Below, one piece after another: positions 23,928 through 36,720 of a stretch of DNA of 64,000 bases (position 1 is its first letter; each line of letters opens with the position of its first letter). Below the pieces are notes generated by a model. It did not search any database. It was given only the letters and a program-made list of their open reading frames with translations, and was not told the DNA's origin. The position numbers and the translations under genes were made by a program. The DNA is from Callaeas wilsoni (taxonomy: Eukaryota > Chordata > Aves > Passeriformes > Callaeidae): assembly GCA_013398955.1 (NCBI GenBank), contig VWPU01011588.1:434001-498000 (forward strand), read 5' to 3'.

Positions 23928-24699
23928 TACCCAACACAGTACTTTATCTTGTGCTCTGTAAGAAACTCCTATAAGTATTGAAATCAACACACTGACGTTT
24001 AGTTCAATCTAGCCAAGCAAGAGGGAGGTATTAAAGTCCAGAGAGGGTTTGATGTAGACCGAGATCAGCACATCCATCGGTCTGAAATAGTCAGCCATGT
24101 AACTTGAAATAAATAATAGAATTAATTGGATAAAAAAGAAATTGCCAGGAAAGGGTGGTTTTACACAGCCATGGAGAAAATACAGTTGAGTCTTTCTCCA
24201 TCTTTGGGGTTAGGGTAGAGAAAAGAAGATGCATAATTGGATGTAATTTTGCAATTCCTGAATGGGAAACTATTTCACTTGCCAGGCTTCTTGTTAATTA
24301 ATTTTTCCCACTGCAAACTAGCAAAATAGAATTACGAATTCGATAAATGCTCTAGTTGGATAGAATATAAGGTTTTATTGAGCCTACAGAATATTATGTT
24401 ACTCATTTTAGCACAAGTTTCTAGTTTTATCTAAGGGACAATATCTTGGATCAGAACACCCTGTTGTTGTTAATAAAAAAACCACAGACAGTATTATTAA
24501 TTTAGCAAGGAGTAAACTGGTATATGGCTCCACATATCAGGTTCAAACACACAAGCATGTACTGTTTGTAAATAAAAACCTCTTGCAAGCAATTTCTGAA
24601 AAGCAACTTCAGGACAAATTGATTTAGCGAAATCCCTGATATATTTCTTACAGCTTCTATTTACAGTTAATCACCCAGATCATTCCTTTGAACATCAAA

Positions 24700-25220
24700 G
24701 CTCTGTATGTCACACCACCTTGCCCTGACTGCAGGTCTGGATGAGACGGAGAATTCCCTGTCCCAGCTCACTGTGCTTCCTGTGGTCCTTGTGGGGCAGA
24801 GCTAAGCAGGGCAGAAGGACCCAGACCCTCTTCTCAGACTTCTTCCCACCCCAGCAGCAGTCACAAGGACCTCACAGCTGCTGCTGAACCCTCTGGTATA
24901 TAACCAGAAAGTCAAACAAATCAGATACAGTTGGACCCACTAAAGCAGATGAGTCTGTAGCTAGTAACCCTCAAATGTTCTCCAAAGCACCTGGGGACAG
25001 AGTTAATTTAGTACCCATCACAGCAGAGGGCCCTCTCATCTTCCTGTAGTCCCTTGGCCCCAAATGGAAGAGCAGGGCTGGAGTTCTGTCATGACTGGGA
25101 GACTTCTTGAGGCAAACACAGCTCAAGAAGGCGTGATAACCTGTCCCACATGTGTTAGTCCCAGAAAAGGCTTGGCCAAGTTTGTCTCCACTAATTCTTG
25201 CACTCTTTCTGGGACAATGC
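24700..25220. other. GC-richer unassigned block
   Basis: The composition is more balanced than the flanks, with C/A-rich words such as 'cccaccccagcagcagtcac' and a TATATAA near 24898. It has no long frame and no CR1 or LTR signature I recognise. It could be an old, unrecognised repeat or conserved non-coding DNA. Confidence 0.35.
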
Positions 25221-26714
25221 AATGATCTCTTGGAAGCAAGACAGAAAAGAAGGCAAAATGAATCTCAACTTTTAAAAATGTTTCAAAATAAAATAAATGA
25301 TATACAGATAATTGTGGCAGACTAATAGGCCATACTCATAGCCTGAGTAACCAACCATGAACAAGTTCTCAAAGGTGAATATCAGACTGTGTAAAGTAGC
25401 TTCACGTTGTAAAGAAATAATTTTAAAAATGCAGAAAACACAGTCTATTAGACAAATTTAATTACTTCACTTCGTCAGACAGAGGATAAGTGAGAGGAAA
25501 AATCGGTCTGTTGATCCATGAGAGACTGGAGAAAGCTTATACAGTGTGAAACTTTCTTACTTTTAAAAATAAATTCTCCTTTCTGAATCAGTGACAGCAG
25601 TATGGAGCTTTTGATGACAGTTTTTCCTGTTTGTTTCTTGGATTTGATATACAAATTAGAGAGGAACATGGATTCCAGGATTTTTGTGAGATGTTTTTAG
25701 GTTTTGGGCCATGACTGCATGTAAGTTACCTGTGCTTGTAGCCAGCCTGCCTCCAGTGTCATTTCAGCGACTAAAAGCTGTATATGTCATGCTAACTCAA
25801 AGAGCCCATGGTTCTGCTTGAATTGTAAGACACTTTTGAAGGACTAGCACTAGGAAAGGGTCGTGATTGACAGGAAACATAGAAAGAGCAATATCTAATC
25901 AAAAATTAGTGAATTACATGAGGTAGCAAGAAAAGAGTCAAAATTAACAAAAGAAGAAATCAGAGCTAAAATAATTTTCTGTTTTGGAGTTCCTAACATT
26001 ATGTTTAAGAAATTAAACCAATTTTCAGCAAGAAAAAAGACACATAAAAGGAACAGTTTTTGAGAAGTTTGTAGGATAGTATGGGTGCAATTCAGAATTA
26101 AAAAAATCTGTAGTGTAGATGTCAGAAGTATCAACAGAAAACATAGAAACCATCTCTGCAGAGTCAGAGTGGACCTTACAGGTAGGCATACACTCAGAAA
26201 ACTATGGAGACACAAGGTTTTTCTGGAATTAGGTACACTAAATTACCTGCCTCTAAATACGTAATTACTGTTTCTCTCAGTCTCTGCGTAGATCTGCACT
26301 TTGCAAGGATACGAAGACTCCAGGCAGCTGATACTTTTCAGCTCCATGAGTTCTTTATGAGTTTCCTTACCTGCAGAGTTTTTGAAAGGCATGGCTAGAG
26401 GTATTAAATTACATTTTGAAAATAATTCTATATTTCCTTGTCCCATGTAGCTCTAGAGTGCTGATGATACAGAGCTCACAGTGAAAGTCTCACTTGCAAA
26501 AAGTACACATTTGTCTCAGAAAGAACTTGTCATCTCTTTCAATCTCTCTAAGATGGTGGATGAACTAGAGATATATAAGAGTTGTTAACGGATCTGCAGA
26601 GGTATACCCATTTTGTTTAGTTCTTCTCCTACTGTTATAAATGGTTCTGTCAAAAGCCTTCCTGTGAAAATATAAGTAGAACATAGGCAAAAAAGAATGT
26701 CTTGGGCACAGTAT

Positions 26715-26760
26715 GAAAAACACTAAACAAAAAACACAACTCTAAACCAAAACCACAACA
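26715..26760. repeat. A/C-rich low-complexity tract
   Basis: 'cactaaacaaaaaacacaac' and 'taaaccaaaaccacaacat'; same type as 10119-10199. Confidence 0.75.
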
Positions 26761-27949
26761 TCTTCTTCTTTTTAATAACACACCATTTGTTTACTCAGGA
26801 CAGATTTTTCAAGGGAATAAAAGGCTATTCAGTTAGAAAAAAAAAATTGAAAAATTATGTGTCACACAGCTGTATTTCTAGTGTACTGATATGTCTTTCA
26901 AAACTTTATCTGAACGTTCATGAAACTGAAATGCAGCCAAAAAATCAGAATAAAAACCTGGGCAAACATTGCAAATAAACAAGAAATTTGGGAATATTTT
27001 AGAAACCATCAAATGCCAATTACTTAACTTTGCTTTTGTTTCAGATCACTCTAACCTGCATGCATTTGAAAATCAAGATAAATGTGTTAATCAATTCTCA
27101 CTTATAAAGCACAAAGATTTTTCTTTATAAGTCACCAGATGGGAAAACATGCAATGTCATATATTCTGTACCTCTGCATGAAGAAATGTGCTTTATTTCA
27201 TTTGAAGACTGAACTACTAAATTTGCTTACTCTCTACAGCTGTTCTTCTCCAAAAGGAGAGGCTGTTAAGTACTGACAGAAACAAGTTAAAGAGCATAGA
27301 ATCTAGTGAGCCTTATTTATGGCTGATTATGGGAGAGGGAGAAAGAAAAGATAAGAATGGATGTCTATGTACTTTTTTGTTATAAGAAACAAAGAGAAGT
27401 ATGATTTGTATTAGGAATTTTGTACTTGATTTGACTGCAGTTTAAAAGTGATTCTGAGATCATGGCAGTCTAAATATAGAGATGTTTACTATAGATAAAA
27501 AAGATTTATTTTTAATCTGAAGCAAAACATGACAGCGTGAAAGAACATTTAATTTAAAGCATTCATAGATCCAAGCTTCAGTGCATGTGGTAAAGATTAA
27601 ATACTTGAATAAAAATTGTTAAATTAATACTTTTGATAATACCCTTAAAATTACTATGAATCAAAAATATTTGTACTACTGCCTTGCTATTTGAAATATC
27701 ATTAAGACACAAAAGCCTTGATACCTTTTCTCAGGGGAGAATTCAATGTATAATATGGTTCTTAAGTTTACTGGTGGAAAATACAAGTTTCATTCACTCT
27801 ACTGGATAATAGATATATATTGTGCTGTAGTTTAACCACATCCAGCAACCAAGCCCCATGCAGCCACTTGTTCGTTCCCCCACTAGCAGGATCAGGGAAA
27901 GAATCGGAAAGGTAAAAGCTGGAAAAATCCTGGGCTGAGATAAAGACAG

Positions 27950-27955
27950 TTTATT
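27950..27955 (-). promoter_or_regulatory. LTR polyadenylation signal (AATAAA on minus strand)
   Basis: TTTATT on the + strand within 'gacagtttattagggc'. It sits where this LTR type carries its 'attaaactgtt/aataaactg' signal, near the R/U5 boundary. Confidence 0.6.
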
Positions 27956-28128
27956 AGGGCAAAAGCTGCACAGGCAAGCAAAGCAAAACAAGGAATTAAT
28001 TCAGTGTTCCCTATGGGCAGGCAGGTGTTCAGCCATCTCCAGGAGAGCAGGGCTCCAACACATGTGATGGTGGCTTGGGAAGACAAGCACCATCACTCTG
28101 AACACTCCCCCTTCCTCATTTTTCCCCC

Positions 28129-28139
28129 AACTTTAAATA
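28129..28139 (-). promoter_or_regulatory. LTR TATA-like box (minus strand)
   Basis: The minus strand reads 'gctcagtatttaaagttggg'. The TATTTAAA corresponds to the TATATAAA of the known LTR, just downstream of a 'gacatcatg' CRE/AP-1-like sequence (28143-28153). Confidence 0.6.
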
Positions 28140-28404
28140 CTGAGCATGATGTCACTTGGTCTGGAATATCCCTTTGGTCAGCTGGGGTCACCTGTCCTGG
28201 CTGCCTCCTTCCAACCTCCCACGCACCCCCAACTTCCTCACCAGAGTGGCAGTGAAAAGCACAGGAGGATTCAGCTCTGTGCAAGCACTGCAACAACAAA
28301 AACTTCCCAGTTTTATCAACCCTGTGTTCAGTACAAAACCAGAACCGAGCCCAATACCAGCCACTGTGAAGAAATTTAACTCCACCCTAGCCAAAATCAG
28401 CACA

Positions 28405-31400
28405 ATCAGTTCTTCTGGAAATATCCAGAGAGATCTTGACTTATGTGGTTCTCCCTGAAAGTTCTGGGAGTGCCAGAACATCCCAGACTGCTACTGAGGA
28501 AACAGTGGGTAGTCCCAAAATCGAACACCTCCCAATAGGCTTCTAGGACAGCAGGTTAAGATGGGAATAATACAAGTATGGATTCCATTTAAAATCAGTG
28601 AAGCCTGGACTTCATTGGATCTCTTGGATTCGTACTAAAATTGATGCAAATTTAGGAGTCCAGAATAACAATTTATCTTACCATGAATAAAATTAAATAT
28701 CTAATAGGATGAATCACACTTTAAATTTCATTGACTTTCCTGCCTATATCCCCATTGATTGCATATATTACCATTGATTACAAATGAAGAAAACATTTCA
28801 AAAGACATTTGGAAAAATTTCTGGGAAAATATTGTCACATTTTCATATATTTAGATAAGCCTGGCATCATTATCACCATGGTCTTAAAATTTCATAGATG
28901 GTAAAGGACCTTATTTTAGTTTCTCAAATGGTCGTTTTCAGATATACAAAGAGGAGTTATTGTTTAACTACTTAAAAACAGTGTGTTTAATCACAAAATA
29001 CCTGAACATCCCCCACAGATTACCACAGATAGAGATGGAATATAGTAAAATTAGGAAGACAATTAAGGATGAAGAAAAGATGCAGTGACAGAACTCCTGA
29101 CCCAGCAGCGGAGCTATCTCCTCTAATGGATAGCAGGAGGGGGTGGATGCTTAAGAAGTTTCCAAAGAGCCTTGCAGAGGTTGTGTAAGGATTGTGGACT
29201 ATCAGATTCCTGAGCAATAATGTAAGGTTTCAGGGAAAAGCTTAATAAGTCTCCTGAATTTTGCAAGGATTGAGAAGAGCTCTAACACACTGCTAGTGAG
29301 ATTTTACAGCCTTGTGGAACTGTTAAAATCTAAAAAAAAAGAAATGTAGCAACTTTTGGGTTTTTCCCCCCAAAATTGGAAAGATGCAAATATATAGGTT
29401 TCAAAGAAATTTAGTTTTTTTACCTTTAAAAACAACTAGTTTTAGTAATGGTAGTCCTCTTGCCCTGAATTCACTGCTATGTATGACTAATGTTAACTTC
29501 AAGATGATTAAAGGGGTTTTTTTCTCCCTGTCCTCTGTTTGGGGATTTAACTACAAGAGACTGTGCCAGCTACTTACAGAGCAGTAGCAATGCTATCAAA
29601 TGAGAAAAGCATAACTTTTTTTTTCCTGTCATGGTTATATCTCCTGCAAACTTCAGGCAGCCAAACCCTTACACTGTTTAAAGTTAAATTTTGTGTGTGT
29701 TTATAGTTGGAGAGGAAAAGTTTCTAAAGTGAGAAATGCCTCTCATTATTTCTGAAGACAGACAAGTCTTTGAAGAAATACTTTTTGAAGTCAGTGTTTA
29801 ATAATCTGAAAAATCATGAAAATGCTGTGAATCCAGCACAGGAATATTGTACATTAAAGTTACATCCATTTTTTAAAAAGTCTCTCTTAGGTTCAAAAGT
29901 TTACTTCAATGACAATGTGTAATTAAAGACTTAAAAGTCTGGATGATTGAAATACTCTGGAGTGCAAAATTGCAGAGAAATACTGGAAGGCAGCCTTTAC
30001 AGAGATATTTTAAAGACTGAATTTCTGCTCCTCTACATGAAGTCAAGAATAACATCTTATAAGAACACACAATGAAACAAAGAAAGAGATTTCTTCATAC
30101 TGTTTTTGATGCTCCAGAAATATCTGGTTCAGGTCACCTCAAGTTTAAGCGAAGCATTTCTCTAAGAATATTCATGTTATCACAGTTTTAGAAGACCCAG
30201 ATCTTTGTCACTATACAGGTCCTACCAGAAAAAAAAAAAAAAAAAAAAAAAAGGCAATCCCTCCCCAGAACGTTCAAATCCAGTCCTGAAAAGAGAGAAA
30301 CTGTGACTAGAAATGACTCTCTAGGGTCACTCCATCAGTCATCAGCAGTGCCAAGAATAGAAAACAGGTTTTCTTTTTCCGTGTCTCAGACCTAATTTTT
30401 GAGACTATATTGCTTTTCAGTCAGAATGCTTGCTGTGACAGTATGTAATCATATAACGTGGATTTCTCTTTTCAGCCCCTTTGTCCTTCCCCAGACTAAG
30501 GCTTGCATACGTCACTTCAGGTCTTCAATTATTTCACTTTTATTTACTGTGAAACTATCACAGTACTAGTCTTCAAAATGTTGCATGAAGATGCAAGTGC
30601 CCCTTTTCAGTGACTCCTATGTTAAATAGGATGAAAATTGTATCCTTTTCACTTCAAGTCATATTTTGCTTTGATTTACTAATCCATTTTGTTTTATCAG
30701 CTACCTGAATCCCCACTGGAAACCATTTTAACAAAGTAATTGTTTTCAGTGAGAGAACTGCATTTTACAAATTCTCAGCCTTTTGCAGAACTAGGGAAAA
30801 ATTAAATTGGATAGTCATGATTTTGTCTAGAAAAAATAAAAGCTATCACTGCTCAGAGGATGGGAGATCACAAACAAAAATGAAATCCTCTTTTGAAGAA
30901 AGCTATATTCTAGTTTCAGAGCATCAATAAAAAATTAAGAAACTAAATTAACTTCAGAAAAAATTAGCCATCCCTAACTGCTTACTGTATGAAACACAAT
31001 GGGAGCCATAATTCCTTAAGATGGTGTAGTAGAGCAATGAACTATTATAGTTTTCTGTATTAAAAAAGTTTATGCTAATGTGAAAGACAATTGCTCTGCT
31101 GTTTGATGGCAAATAATGCAATATTGCTCCTCACTTCAAAAGCAACATTCCTCACCAAATAAACTGGCTTTTATCTGACGAGAATTCCAACAAGCAAGGT
31201 GATCCTTTAAATGAGACGAGCAAGTGATAATGTTATCTCAGCATTATTTTATCCTTTCTCACTGAACAGTGAAGTGAGAGAAGATGATTTTCTCTTCTGA
31301 TGTTTGTATTGATCAAATTAAATTCTTTGGTACACCTTATTATGTACACAAGTCTTCATGTTTTAGCTGTACGTGAACTTTGTCCTTCTACAGAATTACT

Positions 31401-32939
31401 GCATAGAAGTTCTACAAGGAGGATAAACAGCAGTAATGGAGCTTGTGTTCTTTCCTATATATATATAATGAACTTCATCCAAAATTTTTTGGGAGTCAGC
31501 AATTAGGCAGCAAGCCACCCTTTCCCAGCCTGTACTGAGCATGGCATTGACCCTATTTAAAGAGCAATCCAAAAAGACTGGGCAACTGAAAATCCCAGAG
31601 AAAGAAGTGTTTCTGACAGGCATTGTCTCTGACAGAACTAATGAAATGTATTAGTTCTGATAGCAGGGAAGTCAGAGTGGCAGGCTACTAACCTCCAACT
31701 GAGTTGATACCTGCAATGCTTTGGGTGGCCAAAACCATTTTATTGGGTTGTATATAATGCAGGGTTAAGCTCTCCATAGAATTTATATAGAGAAGAGATT
31801 GCATTTTGTAATATGAATGCTTGGATGACAAGCAAAGTAAATACAGTCTCTGAAAAAGTTCTGGTCAAAATATCAATTTCATTTGTCATGGGGAAAATCA
31901 CTTAGGTAAATCCAGTGAAGGTGCATATCAAATATCTTTGCAGAAAGTTTGCATGTTCTTCTCTGACTTTCCAGTGTTCACATGCACCCTTTAAAATCTG
32001 CTCACTCTCATTCTACCCACATGTGTCTACTATAATATGATTAACTTTCACCTGAGAGTATATAGCAGAAGCAATTCTAAATCAGTGGTAGATTACATCC
32101 GTTAGCAAATATTTGCTTCATTAACTCTAGTAATGACTGAATGTGTTTGGGCATCAGGAGTCTTACTATTTTTGAGAGACAGGGCTTTTTCAGTCTTTTA
32201 AAGGTCAAACTCAGTCTGACAGTGGAGAACACAGATTCTGAAGTTTGCAGAGAATGCTTCCAATTTTCTGACCTTTGAAGCTGTGAGCTGTTCAAGTACC
32301 AGAGTTTATCTCAGTTTCATTTGCAGCCTATAGGGAGAGGTAAGGACTTCACCTACTCTTCTAAGCAGAGCTTATTGTGCTTCACCACTTCCCACTTACA
32401 GAATAACATGCATTTATCAATTCTGAACCAAAAATTCATGAGTAGGTCAACCAGGTACCTATCCCTTGTAGTACCATTCATACACTGTGATAACTGTGGT
32501 ATTTAAAAATAGAATTATAAAACAGTACATCAGAATATAAACCTCCTTTCTTTTTTTAATTGGGCAAAAAAAATTGTTATAGCTTCAGATTGAAAAACTG
32601 ACTATTTTTCTATTAGGCCTTCATTTTATATTGCATTTATTGCCTTGGCCACATGGATGTGTTGCTGCTAAACCAGTTGGCTGGGCTGATGGATTCCTCT
32701 TTTCAAAAAATGCATAGTGAATTATGGTCACAATTTAGCATAATTTTATTGTTGCTTTGGTGAGGCACTTAAGCATTTGTTTAACACCTATTCATGCTAA
32801 AATGCTGTGGAATAGCTTGTAAAAGACTATAAAATACATAACATAATTTGGAAGTCTGACTGTACTCTTTGTTTCATTTGCACACTATTTTGAGATCTTC
32901 TATTGGTCTTTCAATACTGAAATGAAGCTTATAACAAAG
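28405..32939. other. Non-coding AT-rich region
   Basis: No gene recognised. Contains an A24 run (30229-30252), a (TA)n at 31456-31467 and chance frames only. Confidence 0.55.
30229..30252. repeat. A24 homopolymer
   Basis: Uninterrupted run of 24 A. No AATAAA lies just upstream, so it does not look like an inserted mRNA tail. Confidence 0.92.
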
Positions 32940-33219
32940 ACGTGGACAGACTTTTTAACAGGCCCTGTTGGGCTAGGACATTGAGTAATGATTTTAAATT
33001 TAAGGGTAGATTTAAATTAGATGTAAAAAGGAAATTTTTTACAATGAAGTTGGACCCTGGACCAGGTTGCCCAGAGATGTTGTACCTGGAAAGATTCACG
33101 GTCAGGTTGGATGGGACTCTGAGCAACCCAATCTAGTTGGAGATGTCCCTGCTTATTGCAGGAGGGTTGGACTAAATGACCTTTAAAGGTTACAACCCAT
33201 ACTATTCTATGACTCCAGG
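32940..33219 (+). mobile_element. CR1 3' UTR fragment
   Basis: Contains 'gtggacagactttttaacag', 'ggtagatttaaattagatgt', 'accaggttgcccagagatgt', 'gcaacccaatctagttggag' and 'gggttggactaaatgacctt', with the tail 'actattctatgactcc'. The weak minus-strand and plus-strand frames here are shadows. Confidence 0.94.
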
Positions 33220-34734
33220 ATTTAGAAGGCAGCAATATTTTCTTCTTTTTTAATTTCCTATTCAAACAAATCAGATCCATACAATTGCCTATACAGAGCC
33301 AAAGATTTGCATTTCTTTGAAAGTGATCAGGTCAAAAATATCATTAAGAGCTTTTATAACATATTAAAGGTAATTTTTACAATACAAAACTGTGGAATAG
33401 GTTATAATTTTTACAGGTTTCATTCACTTAAACTTTCTAATATGGTGGGTTATGAAAATGAACTTATGGCAGATCACGCACTAATATCCATTTTAATATT
33501 TGCTTATAAATCCTGATAAAGTAGAGGTGAAAGTCAGATTTTCAAATAGTCTCTTTCTCAGCAGTATTCAAGGACATGTTGTACAAATGGGAACATTTAT
33601 TTATGTTAAAACTGCAATATGTGAGGATAAAATTAATTCCATTCATCTGTGAAGTCACAATTAAGAGGGATCATGTATAGAAGCGCCTCATACAGAAAGT
33701 GAATAAATTAAGAGCTATAATGGGAATACTGTAAACTCCTGTGGCTGTGCCATAAAATATTTATGATAAGTTATACATTTAGCATTTTATTGTACTTTTA
33801 AGACCAATTTAAAGTTTGTATCAAATTTCCTCTCCATATTCTAGGACATGAGCTCGGCATAGAGAAGATAAAATCTCAACTGTGTTGGAATAAATTTGGT
33901 TGTACACACACATATGACCATTAGCTCTTTTGAATAATGACATACAGAATGCTGGTATGGTTGATATGGGAAGAGCATGTAGAAAGAAGAATACACAGAG
34001 ACACGTAGTGGGGGCAGGATGCCTCAATGCATGAACCACAGGACTGCTTCTCACACCTCAAAATGATGTAGAAGAGACAATAAGGCCCATCAGCAATAAA
34101 GACAGATTAATGATGTCACTTCTATCATTCACTGGGGAACCTTCAATTGCTGCTGTCTCCAGCAGTCCTCAGCCCAGACCTCTCTCCTACAGCTAGCTGT
34201 GAAGCTGCAAAAGGGAGTCTTATAATAAAAACCAGGAGATAATGTGTCATCTGCACCAGCCCATGACCAGAATACAAATTTACTGGAAGTAGAAGATGTT
34301 ATGTAATTCACTGTGCCCTAAGTATGTATCTAAACACATTGATTCATCTCTCTTTAAACCAAGTCAAAGCCAAGAAACATCTCCTATAGGATGGCACTCT
34401 AGTACATGGACCATAATTGCAGTGGTTCTCCAAGGACCCTTTATGAAGAGGTCCGCAAACTGTGATTGTGCTTCAGCTGCTGTAGGAGTGTGCCTGCACT
34501 CAGGAACATCTGCTCTGATGTAAGTAAGGCTGCAGTCCATACAGCTCAGCCTGAGAAACCTCTGCAGCTCTAGGGCACAGCTTGACTGATTTTAAACCAG
34601 AAATGTGCTGGCATGCAAATCCTGTTCATGTCTGCTGCAAAAGCTGTTGATTTATTGTAAGCATTCTTCTGGCTGTGGTTTGCATAAGTAAAATATGAAG
34701 AATATTCATTACTCTGAGCACCCATTAGCTTTCA

Positions 34735-34774
34735 AATAAAAGATTGCTTCCTAATGCAAAAAAAAAAAAAAAAA
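34735..34774 (+). other. AATAAA followed by A17: possible inserted RNA 3' end
   Basis: AATAAA (34735-34740), then 17 bases ('agattgcttcctaatgc'), then 17 consecutive A (34758-34774): the geometry of a polyadenylated mRNA copied into the genome. The DNA upstream (about 34100-34730) is more balanced than average and includes a 'gatgtaagtaagg' donor-like site at about 34517, which a spliced retrocopy should lack. Alternatives are a genomic A-run downstream of a real poly(A) site of a non-coding RNA, or coincidence. No parent gene is recognisable. Confidence 0.3.
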
Positions 34775-36639
34775 TCCCAAGGGAAACAAGGTTTAGGACC
34801 TAAATAACAAAATATAAAGGCACTGTAAAAGTTACAGGATAGGACACCTTTTAAGCTTTGCACTTTAAATGATATGCATCAAAGAGGAATCCACAAAAAA
34901 TGTTAGAAAGAGGTGGCCTTGGAGAATGAAAGTCCTTTAAAGGAGGTTCAGGTGGAAGCTGGAACAACTTCTCCCCCTGTGATGCATAAATCGATAGCCA
35001 CTGATGGTTGCAGGCTGCTCTACTCCTGGTCACCTCTGAGCCATGAAGCTCTGCAGGTGTCAGCTACAACAGAGTTGTTGTAAGAGAGAGGAATTTTTAA
35101 TGCTTTTTGTTTCACAGTTCTCTGGTATTTTTCTGGTTAATTGTGCTTCAAATAAGTCATTATTATAATGATGACCCTAATTCAATAGTATTAAATTTGA
35201 ACTACTATGTAGCTCATTGCTACCTTGATTATCATATAACAGTTAGAAACAAAGTTTTTGCGAAACAAGGTAATTTCTATCTGCCCTACACACACAGCTG
35301 CACATTTTTCATATTACTTACCCTTTCCATATAAGCCTTTATTTCTATTTTGCTAAGAAGCTCTCTGTCATCAAGTATTCTCCAAGTATGAGTACCTGAT
35401 GGCATGATATTGACCCAGTAGCTCATGCTCAAGATATTTAGATTTTTTTGTTATTACAAATACTACTTTTCTTCTTATTTTTTTTCTTCCCCCTAAAAAC
35501 TCAGCTGCCTCTTCAGCAGCTGCAGGCCAATTACCTCTACTGACATGGCAAGGTGCTTATTAGGCCTCAGGTCTGACAGTCTCTGAAGAACTCAATTAGT
35601 TGTTCTACTTAATCTCATTTACTTCACAGCTTCTCTAAGCAGGAGCCTCCAAATATAAAACTTCTCAGATCATAATAAGAATTAGGTGTTGATTTTTCAG
35701 AAAAAAAAATAAAAATAACTGTAAGGACTGCATCAGGTTCTGAAATGCTTCTAATAATAAGAGCTAGATGGCTCAGCCTCCTTTTACAGATACTAAAAAC
35801 ACAAGAAGCTTCATTTCCTACTAGGAGGATTGCAATTATTCTGGTGCATAAGAAGGTACAAGATCCTGCTGAAGCTTTTCCAGTAGTGGAGACACTTATC
35901 TCTCTCACTGCTGTATGTTTGCCAGTGCCTCATTAGCTACACGCTCACGGTTGTCATTCCCTTCATCCAGGTGCTCACAGCTTTTCCCTTCTCTCCTCAG
36001 CTGCTTATTTCTACAAAGCTTTTAAGAACTTAATTATTTTTGAAAGTTTTTCCACCTGTCAAGATTGGATTGCGATTAGTCAGTGAATTCAAATCTTATC
36101 AAAGAGGGAAGAAAGAGGCTGACAATGTAATCACACAACTTTTGTTTTTGTTGGCAATCAGGTTAAAAATCTTAAAGAAAAATCATGGAACTGAGAAAGT
36201 GGAATAAATGTCTGATAGTTAACGGGCATTCAAGGATAAACTTGTTCAGCAAAGCCCAGTTCTAACTGCATTTCTAGTCTTTGAAATTCCCATTTTTTTG
36301 GTCTGCTGAACAAAAGCTGAGGATCCTTCAAACTCCCTCTTGAGTTATGCAAAAGATATGTTTAATGCTTCAGTAGTTTCTAAAACAGATAAAAAAAGAT
36401 ACAGATAATAATGATTGATACCTGTCTCCGTGTAGGTATCATCTTGCCATTTAACAGTAATTTGGATTTAACAGGTCACATTCTTAGACAGTTAATTGCT
36501 TTTACTATTTAATCACGAAAAGCTGCACAATTTCTCCAGATATTTTAAAACAAAAACTTCCAGTTGACTCATAAAGAGCTAAAGATATTATCTTCAATTC
36601 ACTTTTTAAGACAAGGATAAAATTGTACCTTTTAAAATA

Positions 36640-36720
36640 CTGTATATACATATATACGTAAGATTTATATAAAAAAATATATATGGGTAATATGTAGTAT
36701 GCATCTATATATAGTTTGTG
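36640..36720. repeat. TA-rich low-complexity tract
   Basis: Degenerate TATATA/ACATAT runs with A7 inside; no clean repeat unit. Confidence 0.6.

Larger units (their letters stand above)
18586..27822. other. Non-coding region with simple repeats, no recognised gene
   Basis: Includes the palindromic (TA)n tract at 18953-18982, polypyrimidine at 19016-19100, T runs (19237-19247, 20302-20316), a 12-bp tandem pair (20861-20884), polypurine at 22271-22350, a 46-bp-period duplication (23845-23927) and an unassigned GC-richer block at 24700-25220. Confidence 0.55.
27823..28404 (-). mobile_element. Solo LTR of an avian endogenous retrovirus
   Basis: On the minus strand the element starts 'tgtgctgattttggctaggg' and goes on 'tggagttaaatttcttcaca', a diverged form of an LTR common in birds that begins 'tgtcctggtttcggctggga'. 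It ends (plus coordinates 27823 on) with 'tgctgtagtttaaccacatc', the reverse complement of the usual LTR 3' end. In between are the conserved 'gtgacatcatgctcagtatt' segment, a TATA-like box and an AATAAA, all in the expected order. About 580 bases is a full-length LTR. No retroviral coding sequence flanks it, so it is a solo LTR left by recombination. I could not confirm a target-site duplication. All frames across 27794-28481 are by-products of this LTR. Confidence 0.88.

Noticed and set aside
27794..28481. Several overlapping 64-100 codon frames on both strands
   Set aside because: They lie in the solo LTR 27823-28404 and its edges, and exist because that LTR is GC-richer and poor in stops. 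None shows protein motifs.
30229..30252. A24 as the tail of a retrocopy
   Set aside because: No polyadenylation signal in the 40 bases before it and no flanking duplication; a simple A run is enough.
32929..33280. Three frames of 64-87 codons
   Set aside because: They lie over non-coding CR1 3' UTR.
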